Below the pieces are notes generated by a model. The model did no database searches. It worked only from the letters and a program-made list of their open reading frames with translations, and was not told the origin of the DNA. This document shows positions 28,054 to 36,682 of a stretch of DNA of 64,000 nucleotides, piece by piece (within the stretch, counting starts at the first letter, position 1; every line of letters starts with the position of its first letter). The DNA comes from Cupriavidus oxalaticus (GTDB taxonomy: Bacteria; Pseudomonadota; Gammaproteobacteria; Burkholderiales; Burkholderiaceae), in contig NZ_CP038634.1 of the NCBI RefSeq assembly GCF_004768545.1, positions 992,001-1,056,000 of the forward strand, given 5' to 3'. The position numbers and the translations under genes are program-made.

Positions 28054-29118
28054 ATGCTCTCGCATCTGTTACGCCGTACGCCATGCAGCTTCGCGGCCGC
28101 CTTGCTTGCGCTGGCGTGCCCGCTCGTAGCCCACGCGGCGCAGGCCTACGTATCGACCGAAGGCGGCGGTATCGCAGTCATCGACCTGGAGCGGCTCGAA
28201 GCCGTCGCCAGTCTGCCGGCGGGTGGCAAGGGCCCGCGCGGGCTGGGCGTGACCGCCGATGGCAAATACCTGCTGGCGGCCAACAAGGACACCGGCGACG
28301 TGTCGGTGATCGAACTGGCCACCGGCCAGCCGGTCCGGCGCGTGCCGATCGGTCAGAACCCGGAGTTCGTGCGCATGGCGGGCGACCAGGCCTTCGTCAC
28401 GTTCGAACCGGGCGAGCGCTCCGGCCCGCCCGGCGCCGCGCCGACGCCGCCCGCAAAGGGCAAGGGCACTGACGACAAGCCGCTGCCGGCTGAAATCGCC
28501 GTGATCGACCTGAAAGACTGGCGTGTGAGCCGGACCATCCGCAGCGGGCTGGAAACCGAAGGGATCGAGTTCTCGCGCGATGGCAAGCTGATGCTGGTCA
28601 CCAACGAAGGCGACGACACCGTCACGGTCTACGAAAAAGCCAGCGGCAGGCAAGTGAAGCTGCTGCCGATGCCGGCCGGCTCGCGCCCGCGCGGGATCAA
28701 GGCAAGCCCCGACGGCGCCCGCTACGTGGTGACGCTGGAAAACACCAACGCCTTCGTGGTGCTCGACGCCACGGACTTCCGCGTGCAGCGCACCGTGCCG
28801 ACGCGCACCGGTCCCTACGGCGTGGCGTTCGATCGCGCCGGCGCGCGGCTGTTCGTCGCCGCGTCGCGCGCCGACTCCCTGCAGGTGTTCGATGCGCAGA
28901 CCTTCGCACTACTGACCGAGATCCCGGTCGGCAAGCGCTGCTGGCATTTCAGCTTCACGCCGGACGATGCGCGGCTGCTGGTGGCGTGCGGCCGCTCCAA
29001 TGCGGTCCTGGTCTTCGACGCGCGCACCTACAAGCCGGTGAAGCAGTTCGACGGGCTGCCGCTGAGCTGGGGCATCGTGACCTTTCCGAAAAGCGTGGGT
29101 TCGATCGATTCGCCGTAA
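28054..29118 (+). CDS. YVTN-repeat beta-propeller protein, secreted
   Basis: A 354-residue protein with a signal peptide (CSFAAALLALACPLVAHA) and repeated blades of the form IAVIDLE...GLGVTADGKYLLAANKDTGDVSVIEL. About seven blades are visible, as in YVTN/lactonase-like propellers. AGGAGGA lies ahead of the ATG at 28054. Such proteins are often paired with PQQ-dependent dehydrogenases or cytochromes; a remnant of a quinoprotein dehydrogenase lies 330 bp downstream, which may reflect a lost partner. Confidence 0.85.
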   Translation: MLSHLLRRTPCSFAAALLALACPLVAHAAQAYVSTEGGGIAVIDLERLEAVASLPAGGKGPRGLGVTADGKYLLAANKDTGDVSVIELATGQPVRRVPIGQNPEFVRMAGDQAFVTFEPGERSGPPGAAPTPPAKGKGTDDKPLPAEIAVIDLKDWRVSRTIRSGLETEGIEFSRDGKLMLVTNEGDDTVTVYEKASGRQVKLLPMPAGSRPRGIKASPDGARYVVTLENTNAFVVLDATDFRVQRTVPTRTGPYGVAFDRAGARLFVAASRADSLQVFDAQTFALLTEIPVGKRCWHFSFTPDDARLLVACGRSNAVLVFDARTYKPVKQFDGLPLSWGIVTFPKSVGSIDSP

Positions 29119-29129
29119 GCGGCGCGGCG

Positions 29130-29456
29130 TCATTTCACCGGCGCCGCCGCGGTAGGGCTGCCCGACAGGATCGACACCACGTTCTTCGCGCCAGCCTGCT
29201 CGGCAATCTCGCGTGCGGTCAGCCCACGGTCATCGCGCAACGAGGCATCGGCGCCACGTGCAATCAGCAGTTGCACGACCTCGCTCTTGTCATAGCCGGC
29301 CGCCCACATCAGTGCCGTCAGCCCATGCGCATAGCGCGCGTTGCTGTCGACGCCGGCGTCCAGCAACTGCTTCACCACCACCGTGCGACCCTCTCCCGCT
29401 GCATAGATCATGGCGGTCTTGCTGACGCGGTCGGTGGCGTTCAGTTCGGCGGCCAT
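29130..29456 (-). pseudogene. Ankyrin-repeat protein, 5' part missing
   Basis: The 108 residues left hold three ankyrin repeats ([66 protein letters not shown]). The signal peptide and the first repeats expected of such proteins are absent. The coding sense stops being ankyrin-like at ELNATD (about 29440), and the DNA on the other strand immediately becomes a quinoprotein fragment. It may still be translated from an internal ATG at 29456, but no ribosome site is apparent. Confidence 0.65.
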
Positions 29457-29727
29457 CCTGGTCGACGTGCGCGATGAAAAGGGCCAGATGACCCCGGGCG
29501 TCATCCACGGCGGCAAGACCGGGCACGTCTACGTGCATGATCGCCGCGATGGCCGCCTGATCCGCTATTCGCAGGCGATGATCCCGCAGGAGAACATGTG
29601 GACCCTGCCCACCCCGCAAGGCGCGCGCATGCTGCCGGGCGCAAACGGCGGCGTGGAATGGGCGCCCAACGCCGTGCAACGTACCGACACGGTGTTGCGC
29701 AACAAGCATTTACCACAGCAGGCATAG
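29440..29727 (+). pseudogene. Remnant of a PQQ-dependent alcohol dehydrogenase
   Basis: About 75 residues ([29 protein letters not shown]... [18 protein letters not shown]) match the central part of quinoprotein methanol/ethanol dehydrogenases, where the HxxKxGxxYVxDR and GANGGVEW segments are typical. The enzymes are about 600-700 residues long, so more than 85 per cent is missing. Both edges are abrupt: an ankyrin gene on the left, and a divergent tail after WAPNAV on the right. No insertion sequence remains. Confidence 0.7.
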
Positions 29728-29986
29728 CAATTTTTCTTAAATTTCTACGGCAATTCAGCAACAAATTCCCCCGTGATCTTATTAACCTGCCCGCTATTTT
29801 CCGTTTGCGGCCAGACCTCTTGTTGGACATTTCCTGACGGCGGCTACCTCACCGGCGCACGCGGATTGCGCGGTGTGGCGTATTGCCGGCTCGGCGCAGG
29901 CCCGTAGCGAACGCGAAGATATGCTGCTCCCCGCCAGCCCCACAAGGGCCGGCGCGGCCATTCTGATCACACGGAGACAACGAGAC

Positions 29987-31366
29987 ATGAGTGCAAGCGC
30001 AGAGCATCTGCAACGCGGCCTGGGCGAACGCCACATCCGCCTGATGGCGCTGGGTTCGGCCATCGGCGTGGGCCTGTTCCTGGGCGCCGGCAGCGCCATC
30101 AAGATGGCCGGCCCCGCCATCATGCTGGCCTACCTGATCGGCGGCGCGATGATCTTCCTGATCATGCGCGCGCTGGGCGAGATGGCCGTGCACAACCCCG
30201 TGGCCGGCTCCTTCTGCCGCTACGCGCAGGACCACATGGGCCCGCTGGCGGGCTACCTGACCGGCTGGAACTACTGGTTCCTGTGGCTGGTGACCTGCGT
30301 GGCGGAGATCACCGCGGTGGCCATCTACATGGGCATGTGGTTCCCCGACGTGCCGCGCTGGATCTGGGCGCTGGCCGCGCTGGCCGCGATGGGCTCGGTC
30401 AACCTGATGGCGGTCAAGGCCTACGGCGAGTTCGAGTTCTGGTTCGCCATGATCAAGATCGTCACCATCGTGCTGATGCTGTTCGGCGGCGGCGCGATGA
30501 TCGTGTTCGGCTTCGGCAACGGCGGCGTCGCCACCGGCATCTCCAACCTGTGGGCGCATGGCGGCTTCATGCCCAATGGCGCCTCGGGCGTGCTGATGTC
30601 GCTGCAGATGGTGATGTTTGCCTACCTGGGCGTGGAGATGATCGGCCTGACCGCCGGCGAGGCGCGCAACCCGAAGAAGTCGATCCCGGACGCGATCAAC
30701 TCGGTGTTCTGGCGCATCCTGATCTTCTACGTGGGCGCGCTGTTCGTGATCCTGTCGCTGTACCCGTGGAGCGAGATCGGCGCGCAGGGCAGCCCGTTCG
30801 TGCTGACCTTCGAGCGCCTGGGCATCAAGACCGCCGCCGGCATCATCAACTTCGTGGTGCTGACCGCGGCGCTGTCGTCGTGCAACGGCGGCATCTTCAG
30901 CACCGGGCGCATGCTGTACAACCTGGCGCTGCAGGGCCAGGCGCCGGCGGCCTTCGCCAGGGTAGACCGCAACGGCGTGCCGCGCCGCGCGCTGCTGGTG
31001 TCGATCGCCGCGCTGCTGTGCGGCGTGCTGCTCAACTACCTGGTGCCGGAAAAGGTGTTCGTCTGGGTGACCGCGATCTCCACCTTCGGCGCGGTCTGGA
31101 CCTGGGCCATCATCCTGGTCACGCAGATCAACTTCCGCCGCGGCCTGTCGGCGGCCGAGCGCAAGGCGCTGGCCTTCCGCATGCCGTTCTGGCCGTATGG
31201 TTCATACATCGCGCTGGCGTTCCTGGCGCTGGTGGTGGCGCTGATGGCCTACTTCCCGGAAACGCGCGTGGCGCTGTACGTGGGCCCGGGCTGGCTGGTG
31301 CTGCTGACAATCTGCTACTACGCGCTGGACATGCGCTCGCGCGGGCCGGTCAGCTACCGCGCCTGA
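29987..31366 (+). CDS. APC amino acid permease, ProY/AroP-like
   Basis: A 459-residue polytopic transporter with 12 predicted helices. The TM1 motif LMALGSAIGVGLFLGAGSAI, the TM6 region QMVMFAYLGVEMIGLTAGEARNP and the loop SSCNGGIFSTGRMLYNLA match the amino acid transporter (AAT) family. The ATG at 29987 follows an ACGGAGACAA leader; upstream in-frame codons are not supported. An AT-rich region upstream (about 29728-29835) probably holds the promoter. The specificity (proline, aromatic or other) cannot be told. Confidence 0.88.
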   Translation: MSASAEHLQRGLGERHIRLMALGSAIGVGLFLGAGSAIKMAGPAIMLAYLIGGAMIFLIMRALGEMAVHNPVAGSFCRYAQDHMGPLAGYLTGWNYWFLWLVTCVAEITAVAIYMGMWFPDVPRWIWALAALAAMGSVNLMAVKAYGEFEFWFAMIKIVTIVLMLFGGGAMIVFGFGNGGVATGISNLWAHGGFMPNGASGVLMSLQMVMFAYLGVEMIGLTAGEARNPKKSIPDAINSVFWRILIFYVGALFVILSLYPWSEIGAQGSPFVLTFERLGIKTAAGIINFVVLTAALSSCNGGIFSTGRMLYNLALQGQAPAAFARVDRNGVPRRALLVSIAALLCGVLLNYLVPEKVFVWVTAISTFGAVWTWAIILVTQINFRRGLSAAERKALAFRMPFWPYGSYIALAFLALVVALMAYFPETRVALYVGPGWLVLLTICYYALDMRSRGPVSYRA

Positions 31367-31382
31367 ACGAGCGCGAGTGCGC

Positions 31383-31410
31383 GCGAGGTGCGCGTGACAG
31401 CGCACCTCGC
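31383..31410 (+). terminator. Strong hairpin downstream of the permease
   Basis: GCGAGGTGCGC and GCGCACCTCGC form a perfect 11-bp stem with the loop GTGACA, 17 bp after the permease stop. There is no T-run, so termination would be weak or Rho-assisted; an mRNA 3'-end stabiliser is an alternative. Confidence 0.45.
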
Positions 31411-31538
31411 TACAATGGCCCCGGGCAATCCATTGCCAGGGGGCCGAATGTCCGAGACGCCTGACACCTGCGCCGCACCGCGCCAACCACGCCGCCTCGC
31501 CGCCAAGGCGTGCCGGCGCGCCACTTGCTGAAATCGCC

Positions 31539-32687
31539 ATGGATATCGCGCTGGCGCTGTCGCTGCTGACGCTGGCGATCTGGTGCGGGCTGCTGTGGCT
31601 GCGCGCCGGCTTCTGGCGCGTGCACAAGCCGGCCGCCGCACCGGCGCCGGCGCAATGGCCGGACGTGGTCGCCATCATCCCGGCCCGCGACGAGTCCGCG
31701 GTGATCGCGCGCGCGGTCGCGGGCGTGCTCGGCCAGCGCTATCCGGGGCAGCTCTCGCTGGTGGTGGTCGATGACCACAGCCAGGACGGCACCGCCGATC
31801 TCGCCCGCGCCACTGCCGCGACGACCGCGCGTCCGCAAGCGCTTGCGGTGTCCGGCGCGCGCGAGCTGCCGCCCGGCTGGAGCGGCAAGGTCTGGGCCCA
31901 GTCCGAGGGGCTGGCCGAAGCCGACCGCATCGCTGCGCGCGCCCGCTATGTCTGGCTGACCGATGCCGACATCTGGCATGGCCCCGGCGTGCTGGCATCG
32001 CTGGTGGCGCGCGCGGAGCACGAGCGGCGCGACCTGGTCTCGCTGATGGTGCGGCTGCGCTGCGAATCGGCGTGGGAGCGGCTGGTCGTGCCCGCGTTTG
32101 TCTTTTTCTTTGCCAAGCTCTACCCGTTCGCGCGCGTGCGCGACCCGCGCTCGCGCGTGGCCGCGGCGGCGGGCGGCTGCATGCTGGCCCGGCGCGCGGC
32201 GCTGGCGCGCATCGGCGGCTTTGCCGCGATCCGCGGCGAGCTGATCGACGACTGCAGCCTGGCGGCGCGCATCAAGCCCGGCGGCGCGATCCGGCTGGAC
32301 CTGGCCGACGACAGCCTGTCGCTGCGTCCCTATGACGACTGGCGCAGCCTGTGGGACATGATCGCGCGCAGCGCCTATACGCAGTTGCGCTATTCGCCGC
32401 TGCTGCTGGCGGGCGCGGTGGCCGGCATGGCCCTGACCTACCTGGCGCCGCCGCTGCTGGCGCTGGCCGGCGGCTGGCGGCTGTGGCCGGCGTGGCTGGC
32501 ATGGGGCGCGATGGCGTTTGCCTACCTGCCGATGCTGCGCGAGTACCGCCAGCCGGCATGGCTGGCGCCGCTGCTGCCGGTGACGGCGCTGTTCTACCTC
32601 GGCGCCACCATCGACTCGGCGCGGCGCTACTGGCTGCGCCGCGGCGGGCAGTGGAAGGGGCGGGCACAGGCGCCGGTGCGGTCCTGA
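31539..32687 (+). CDS. hpnB: Hopanoid-associated family 2 glycosyltransferase HpnB
   Basis: A 382-residue membrane glycosyltransferase: an N-terminal helix (ALALSLLTLAIWCGLLWL), a GT-A domain with VVAIIPARDESAVI and VVVDDHSQDGT, and a helical C-terminus. The GT2 DDHS and the later TDADIWH (DxD) are present. The HpnB family is defined by co-occurrence with hopanoid genes; here hpnA, ispH and hpnH follow. Its product is not firmly known. The ATG at 31539 has no strong ribosome site. Confidence 0.88.
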   Translation: MDIALALSLLTLAIWCGLLWLRAGFWRVHKPAAAPAPAQWPDVVAIIPARDESAVIARAVAGVLGQRYPGQLSLVVVDDHSQDGTADLARATAATTARPQALAVSGARELPPGWSGKVWAQSEGLAEADRIAARARYVWLTDADIWHGPGVLASLVARAEHERRDLVSLMVRLRCESAWERLVVPAFVFFFAKLYPFARVRDPRSRVAAAAGGCMLARRAALARIGGFAAIRGELIDDCSLAARIKPGGAIRLDLADDSLSLRPYDDWRSLWDMIARSAYTQLRYSPLLLAGAVAGMALTYLAPPLLALAGGWRLWPAWLAWGAMAFAYLPMLREYRQPAWLAPLLPVTALFYLGATIDSARRYWLRRGGQWKGRAQAPVRS

Positions 32688-32727
32688 GGCGCAGCACTCA
32701 CCCGCTCACCTGCCGCTCACCTGCCGC

Positions 32728-33732
32728 TCATTTGCCAAGATATCCCTGCGTGCGGAACCATGCCAGCGCATCGCGCAGCCCTTCGCGGTAAGCGCGCGGC
32801 GCATAGCCCAACTGCTGGCGCGCCTTGGCCGACGTGAAGAACATCCGGTAGCGCGACATATTGAGCCCGTCGACGGTAATGAGGGGCTCCTTACCGGTCA
32901 CCCGCGCCGCCGCTTCCGCCGCACGCGCCAGCGGATACAGCGGCCAGCGCGGCAGTTGCATGGTGGGCGGACGCCGGCCGCACAGCTCGGCGATATCGCG
33001 CAGCATCTGCTGCAGCATCACGTCGTCACCGCCCAGGATGTAGCGCTCGCCGGTGCGGCCGCGCTCCAGTGCCAGGAAATGGCCCTCGGCGACGTCGTCC
33101 ACATGCGCCAGGTTCAGCCCGGTATCTACGAAGGCCGGGATCTTGCCGGCCGCCGCCTCGACGATGATGCGGCCGGTCGGCGTGGGCCGGACGTCGCGCG
33201 GCCCGATCGGCGTCGACGGGTTGACGATCACCGCGGGCAGGCCATGCTCGGCCACCAGCCGTTCGACCACGCGTTCGGCCAGCACCTTGCTGCGCTTGTA
33301 GGCGCCGATGGCCTCGTGCGGGTGCATCGGCGCGGTCTCGTCCACCGGCGCCTGCGCGCCGGCGACGCGCAGCGTGGCAACGCTGCTGGTATAGACCACG
33401 CGCTCGACGCCGGCGCGCTGCGCGGCTTCCATTACCGCCAGCGTGCCATCGACGTTGGTGCGCACGATCTCCTCCGGATCGGGCGCCCACAGCCGGTAAT
33501 CGGCGGCAACGTGGAACAGGTAGCGCACGCCCTGCAGCGCGGCGGCCACGGCGGCGGCGTCGCGCATGTCGCCCTCGGCCACCGTCACCGGCAGGCCGGC
33601 CAGGTTGGTGCGCGGGCTCTGCGGGCGCACCAGCACGCGCACGCTGAAACCCTGCGCCAGGGCCTGCCGCACTATCGCCGACCCGAGGAAACCCGAGGCT
33701 CCTGTCACCAGCACGTCATCGTTTCTCGTCAT
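32728..33732 (-). CDS. hpnA: Hopanoid-associated sugar epimerase HpnA
   Basis: A 334-residue extended short-chain dehydrogenase. The NAD(P)-binding GASGFLG is at about residue 11, the catalytic YxxxK (YKRSK) follows at about residue 148, and TSSVATL and VNPSTPIGPRD are typical of HpnA. The ATG at 33732 is on the minus strand with hpnB convergent to it and ispH divergent. It is thought to act in processing the hopanoid side chain or sugar head groups, inferred from co-occurrence. Confidence 0.9.
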   Translation of the reverse strand: MTRNDDVLVTGASGFLGSAIVRQALAQGFSVRVLVRPQSPRTNLAGLPVTVAEGDMRDAAAVAAALQGVRYLFHVAADYRLWAPDPEEIVRTNVDGTLAVMEAAQRAGVERVVYTSSVATLRVAGAQAPVDETAPMHPHEAIGAYKRSKVLAERVVERLVAEHGLPAVIVNPSTPIGPRDVRPTPTGRIIVEAAAGKIPAFVDTGLNLAHVDDVAEGHFLALERGRTGERYILGGDDVMLQQMLRDIAELCGRRPPTMQLPRWPLYPLARAAEAAARVTGKEPLITVDGLNMSRYRMFFTSAKARQQLGYAPRAYREGLRDALAWFRTQGYLGK

Positions 33733-33966
33733 AAAGCCGTTTTCCCGGTGTGGTACAAGCGCCGCAAAGGCGGCGGGCCGCGCTCGCCGTTCCGGCCCGC
33801 CGGGTCGCGGGGCTGCCAGACAAAGCGCGCGTGTCGGGTATATAGTAACCATCGTGCGACGGAAATGTGATCCTGATGAATCTCCGGTGCGGCGCCGGCC
33901 TGTGGATCGCAAATCCGGCCATCCCAATTGCTGAAACCCGTTGCAAAGGGTCTGGGGGTCTACTTT
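33733..33966 (+). other. Divergent intergenic region of hpnA and ispH
   Basis: The 234-bp region has a candidate promoter for ispH: -10 TATAGT (33841-33846) with a poor -35 CAGACA (33817-33822), 18-bp spacer. A G-rich stretch just before ispH may include its weak ribosome site. No gene was seen. Confidence 0.4.
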
Positions 33967-34992
33967 ATGCAGGTGATTCTGGCTCAGCCCCGCGGCTTCT
34001 GTGCCGGCGTGGTGCGCGCGATCGAGATCGTCGACCGCGCCCTCGTCAAGCACGGCGCGCCGGTGTTCGTGCGGCATGAGATTGTGCATAACAAGCACGT
34101 AGTAGAGGGGTTGAAAGAAAAAGGCGCGCGTTTTGTCGAAGAACTCGACGAAGTTCCGACCGGCGCCGTGACCATCTTCAGCGCGCACGGCGTTTCCCGC
34201 GCGGTCGTCGCCGATGCCAGCCAGCGCCAGCTGCATGCCATCGACGCCACCTGCCCGCTGGTGATCAAGGTCCATACCCAGGGCCGTCAGTACGCTGCCA
34301 GCGGCCGCACCGTGATCCTGATCGGCCATGCCGGCCATCCCGAGGTGGAAGGCACCATGGGCCAGATCCCGGGCAAGGTGATCCTGGTGCAGAACGAGGC
34401 CGAGGTCGAGCAGCTGGACCTGCCGCCCGAAACGCCGGTGGCCTACGTCACGCAGACCACGCTGAGCGTTGACGACACCCGCAATATCATCGCCGCGCTG
34501 GCCCGCCGCTTCAGCAACCTGGTCGGCCCCGATACGCGCGACATCTGCTACGCCACGCAAAACCGCCAGAGCGCCGTGCGCGACCTGTGCAAGCTGGCCG
34601 ACGTCATCCTGGTGATCGGCGCGACCAACAGCTCCAACTCCAACCGCCTGCGCGAGATCGGCACCGAAAGCGGCGTGCCCAGCTACCTGATCGCCGACGG
34701 CAGCGAGCTGGACCCGGCCTGGGTGCGCGACGCCAACGTGGTCGGCATCACCGCCGGCGCCTCGGCGCCCGAGGAAATGGTCGAGGACGTGATCGCCGCG
34801 TTGCGCAATCTGGGCCCGGTCGAGGTCACCACCATGGCAGGGCGCGAGGAGCATGCCGAATTCCGCCTGCCCGCCGAACTGGCCGAGGTCAGGCCATCCG
34901 CCGTGCCGCGCAAGGCTGGCAAGGCCGCCGCCCGCGCCGAAGCCGACACCGCGCCTGCCGCTGCCGGCACCAGCGAGAATATCGCCGGCTAA
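33967..34992 (+). CDS. ispH: 4-hydroxy-3-methylbut-2-enyl diphosphate reductase (IspH/LytB)
   Basis: A 341-residue iron-sulfur enzyme of the MEP pathway, making IPP and DMAPP. The three cluster Cys are in PRGFCAGV (Cys12), ATCPLV and [11 protein letters not shown]; the substrate-binding [15 protein letters not shown] and SSNSNRL motifs are visible. An Ala-rich tail of about 30 residues follows the conserved core. The ATG at 33967 is used rather than an upstream TTG. It is directly ahead of hpnH, so it likely increases isoprenoid precursor supply for hopanoids and may be a second copy. Confidence 0.93.
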   Translation: MQVILAQPRGFCAGVVRAIEIVDRALVKHGAPVFVRHEIVHNKHVVEGLKEKGARFVEELDEVPTGAVTIFSAHGVSRAVVADASQRQLHAIDATCPLVIKVHTQGRQYAASGRTVILIGHAGHPEVEGTMGQIPGKVILVQNEAEVEQLDLPPETPVAYVTQTTLSVDDTRNIIAALARRFSNLVGPDTRDICYATQNRQSAVRDLCKLADVILVIGATNSSNSNRLREIGTESGVPSYLIADGSELDPAWVRDANVVGITAGASAPEEMVEDVIAALRNLGPVEVTTMAGREEHAEFRLPAELAEVRPSAVPRKAGKAAARAEADTAPAAAGTSENIAG

Positions 34993-35013
34993 ACCCAACC
35001 AGAGGAAGCTGCC

Positions 35014-36186
35014 TTGGCCATCCCGCTCCTGCAGGTTGCCCGCGTGGGCGCCTACATCGTCGGCAAGCATCTGTCGCGGCAAAAACGGTATCCGCTCGCG
35101 CTGATGCTAGAGCCGCTGTTCCGCTGCAACCTGGCCTGCTCGGGCTGCGGCAAGATCGACTACCCCGATCCCATCCTGAACCAGCGCCTGTCGGTGCAGG
35201 AATGCCTGGACGCGGTCGACGAATGCGGCGCGCCGGTGGTCTCGATCGCCGGCGGCGAACCGCTGTTGCACAAGGACATGCCGGAGATCGTGCAGGGCAT
35301 CATCGCCCGGCGCCGCTTTGTCTACCTGTGCACCAACGCGCTGCTGATGGAGAAGAAGCTGGACCAGTACCAGCCCAGCCCTTATTTCATCTGGTCGGTG
35401 CACCTGGACGGCGACCGCGAGATGCACGACCGCTCGGTGTGCCAGGAAGGCGTCTACGACCGCGCGGTGGCGGCGATCCGGCAGGCCAAGGAACGCGGCT
35501 TCCGCGTCAATATCAACTGCACGCTGTTCAACGATGCCGAGCCCGAGCGCGTGGCCAGTTTCTTCGACTCGGTCAAGGCGCTGGGGGTGGACGGCATCAC
35601 CGTGTCGCCGGGCTATGCCTATGAGCGCGCGCCCGACCAGCAGCATTTCCTGAACCGCGGCAAGACCCGGCAACTGTTCCGCGACATCCTCGGCCGCGGC
35701 CGCGCGGGCAAGAACTGGGCCTTCAGCCAGTCGACGCTGTTCCTGGACTTCCTGGCGGGCAACCAGACTTACCATTGCACGCCGTGGGGCAACCCGGCGC
35801 GCACGGTGTTCGGCTGGCAGCGGCCGTGCTACCTGGTCGGCGAGGGCTATGCCAAGACCTTCCGCGAGCTGATGGACGAGACCGACTGGGACGCCTACGG
35901 CACCGGCAACTACGAGAAGTGCGCCGACTGCATGGTGCACAGCGGCTACGAGGCCACCGCGGTGGCGGATACCTTCGCCCACCCGCTCAAGGCGCTGGGC
36001 GTGAGCCTGCGCGGGGTGCGCACCAGCGGGCCGATGGCGCCCGATATTGCGCTGGACCGGCAGCGGCCGGCGGAGTACGTATTCTCGCGCCACGTCGAGA
36101 TCAAGCTCGAGGAAATCCAGCGCGCGAAGCCGCCCGCCAATCAGGGCCGGCAGGCGGCCAAGGCCGAAGGCGCAGCCACGCACTGA
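35014..36186 (+). CDS. hpnH: Adenosylhopane synthase, radical SAM protein HpnH
   Basis: A 390-residue radical-SAM enzyme that joins the adenosyl group to diploptene, giving adenosylhopane. The 4Fe-4S motif CxxxCxxC is at Cys38, Cys42 and Cys45 (CNLACSGC), and the SAM-binding SIAGGEPLLHKDM follows. The start is TTG 35014, with AGAGGAAG upstream. The typical C-terminal Cys cluster (CADCMVHSGYEA) is intact, and the protein ends in a short Ala-rich tail. It lies 21 bp after ispH and is followed by a collapsed pseudogene instead of the usual hopanoid head-group genes. Confidence 0.93.
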   Translation: MAIPLLQVARVGAYIVGKHLSRQKRYPLALMLEPLFRCNLACSGCGKIDYPDPILNQRLSVQECLDAVDECGAPVVSIAGGEPLLHKDMPEIVQGIIARRRFVYLCTNALLMEKKLDQYQPSPYFIWSVHLDGDREMHDRSVCQEGVYDRAVAAIRQAKERGFRVNINCTLFNDAEPERVASFFDSVKALGVDGITVSPGYAYERAPDQQHFLNRGKTRQLFRDILGRGRAGKNWAFSQSTLFLDFLAGNQTYHCTPWGNPARTVFGWQRPCYLVGEGYAKTFRELMDETDWDAYGTGNYEKCADCMVHSGYEATAVADTFAHPLKALGVSLRGVRTSGPMAPDIALDRQRPAEYVFSRHVEIKLEEIQRAKPPANQGRQAAKAEGAATH

Positions 36187-36195
36187 TCCCGGAAC

Positions 36196-36560
36196 CGTGC
36201 CATGCTCGCCGCCAGCCTGACCGGCGCTGCGCTGACCTGCGTGGCGGCGGGCTTGCGCTGGCCGCGGCGTCGGTGGCGCGCCGTCGAAGCGCGCGCGCCG
36301 GCTGCCGTCATTGCGCGTGAGCCTGCACGTGGTATTGGCTGACGGGCCCGCCACGCTGCCGCGCGCGGATCCCGGCGCTGGTCGATGCGCAGGGCCGCTT
36401 CGGCCAGCACGGTCGGGTGCAGGTGGAAATGCTTGTGCGTGTTGACATGGTCCAGCGGCAGCCCGGTCGCGGCGAAGGCGTCGAACTGCGCGCGGATCTC
36501 GGCGGCCAGCTGGCGCCGCACATGCGGCAGGAAGAAGAAGCGGCAGCCGTCCAGCGCCAT
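36196..36560 (+). pseudogene. hpnK: hpnK remnant, frameshifted and internally inverted
   Basis: The plus strand from about 36196 to 36401 still reads like the N-terminal half of HpnK (carbohydrate deacetylase, YdjC-like): an eroded TAAS-type start, then RRLPSLRVSLHVVLADGPAT and, after a frameshift at 36367/36368, IPALVDAQGRF. The following piece, 36384-36560, encodes the next HpnK stretch on the opposite strand: MALDGCRFFFLPHVRRQLA, then DHVNTHKHFHLHPTVL. In an intact HpnK these run in the same direction. The DNA word at 36384-36401 reads as DAQGRF one way and EAALRI the other, so it is the inversion point. Confidence 0.75.
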
Positions 36561-36568
36561 GGCACCCG

Positions 36569-36640
36569 GTGCAGTTCTGGCATGCGCTGGCGATCGAGGC
36601 GCTGACGCAGGCCGCGCGCAACGTCGCAGTGGGTGGAGCT
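36569..36640 (+). pseudogene. Possible hpnL fragment
   Basis: About 20 residues, FWHALAIEALTQAARNVAV, resemble the membrane-helix segment of LPG-synthase-like HpnL (the ...ALLIESLxQAxRSAAF... type). The match is short and unverified. Located between the hpnK scar and hpnM, where hpnL would be expected, it suggests that a deletion also removed most of that gene. Confidence 0.3.
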
Positions 36641-36682
36641 GCGGCGCTGGCGCCGCAGCCGCGCGCGCGAGGCGGGAAAAGC

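Noticed and set aside
29410..29440. Start of the quinoprotein fragment as a functional gene
   Set aside because: The leading residues come from antisense ankyrin DNA and the rest is a small internal part of a large enzyme.
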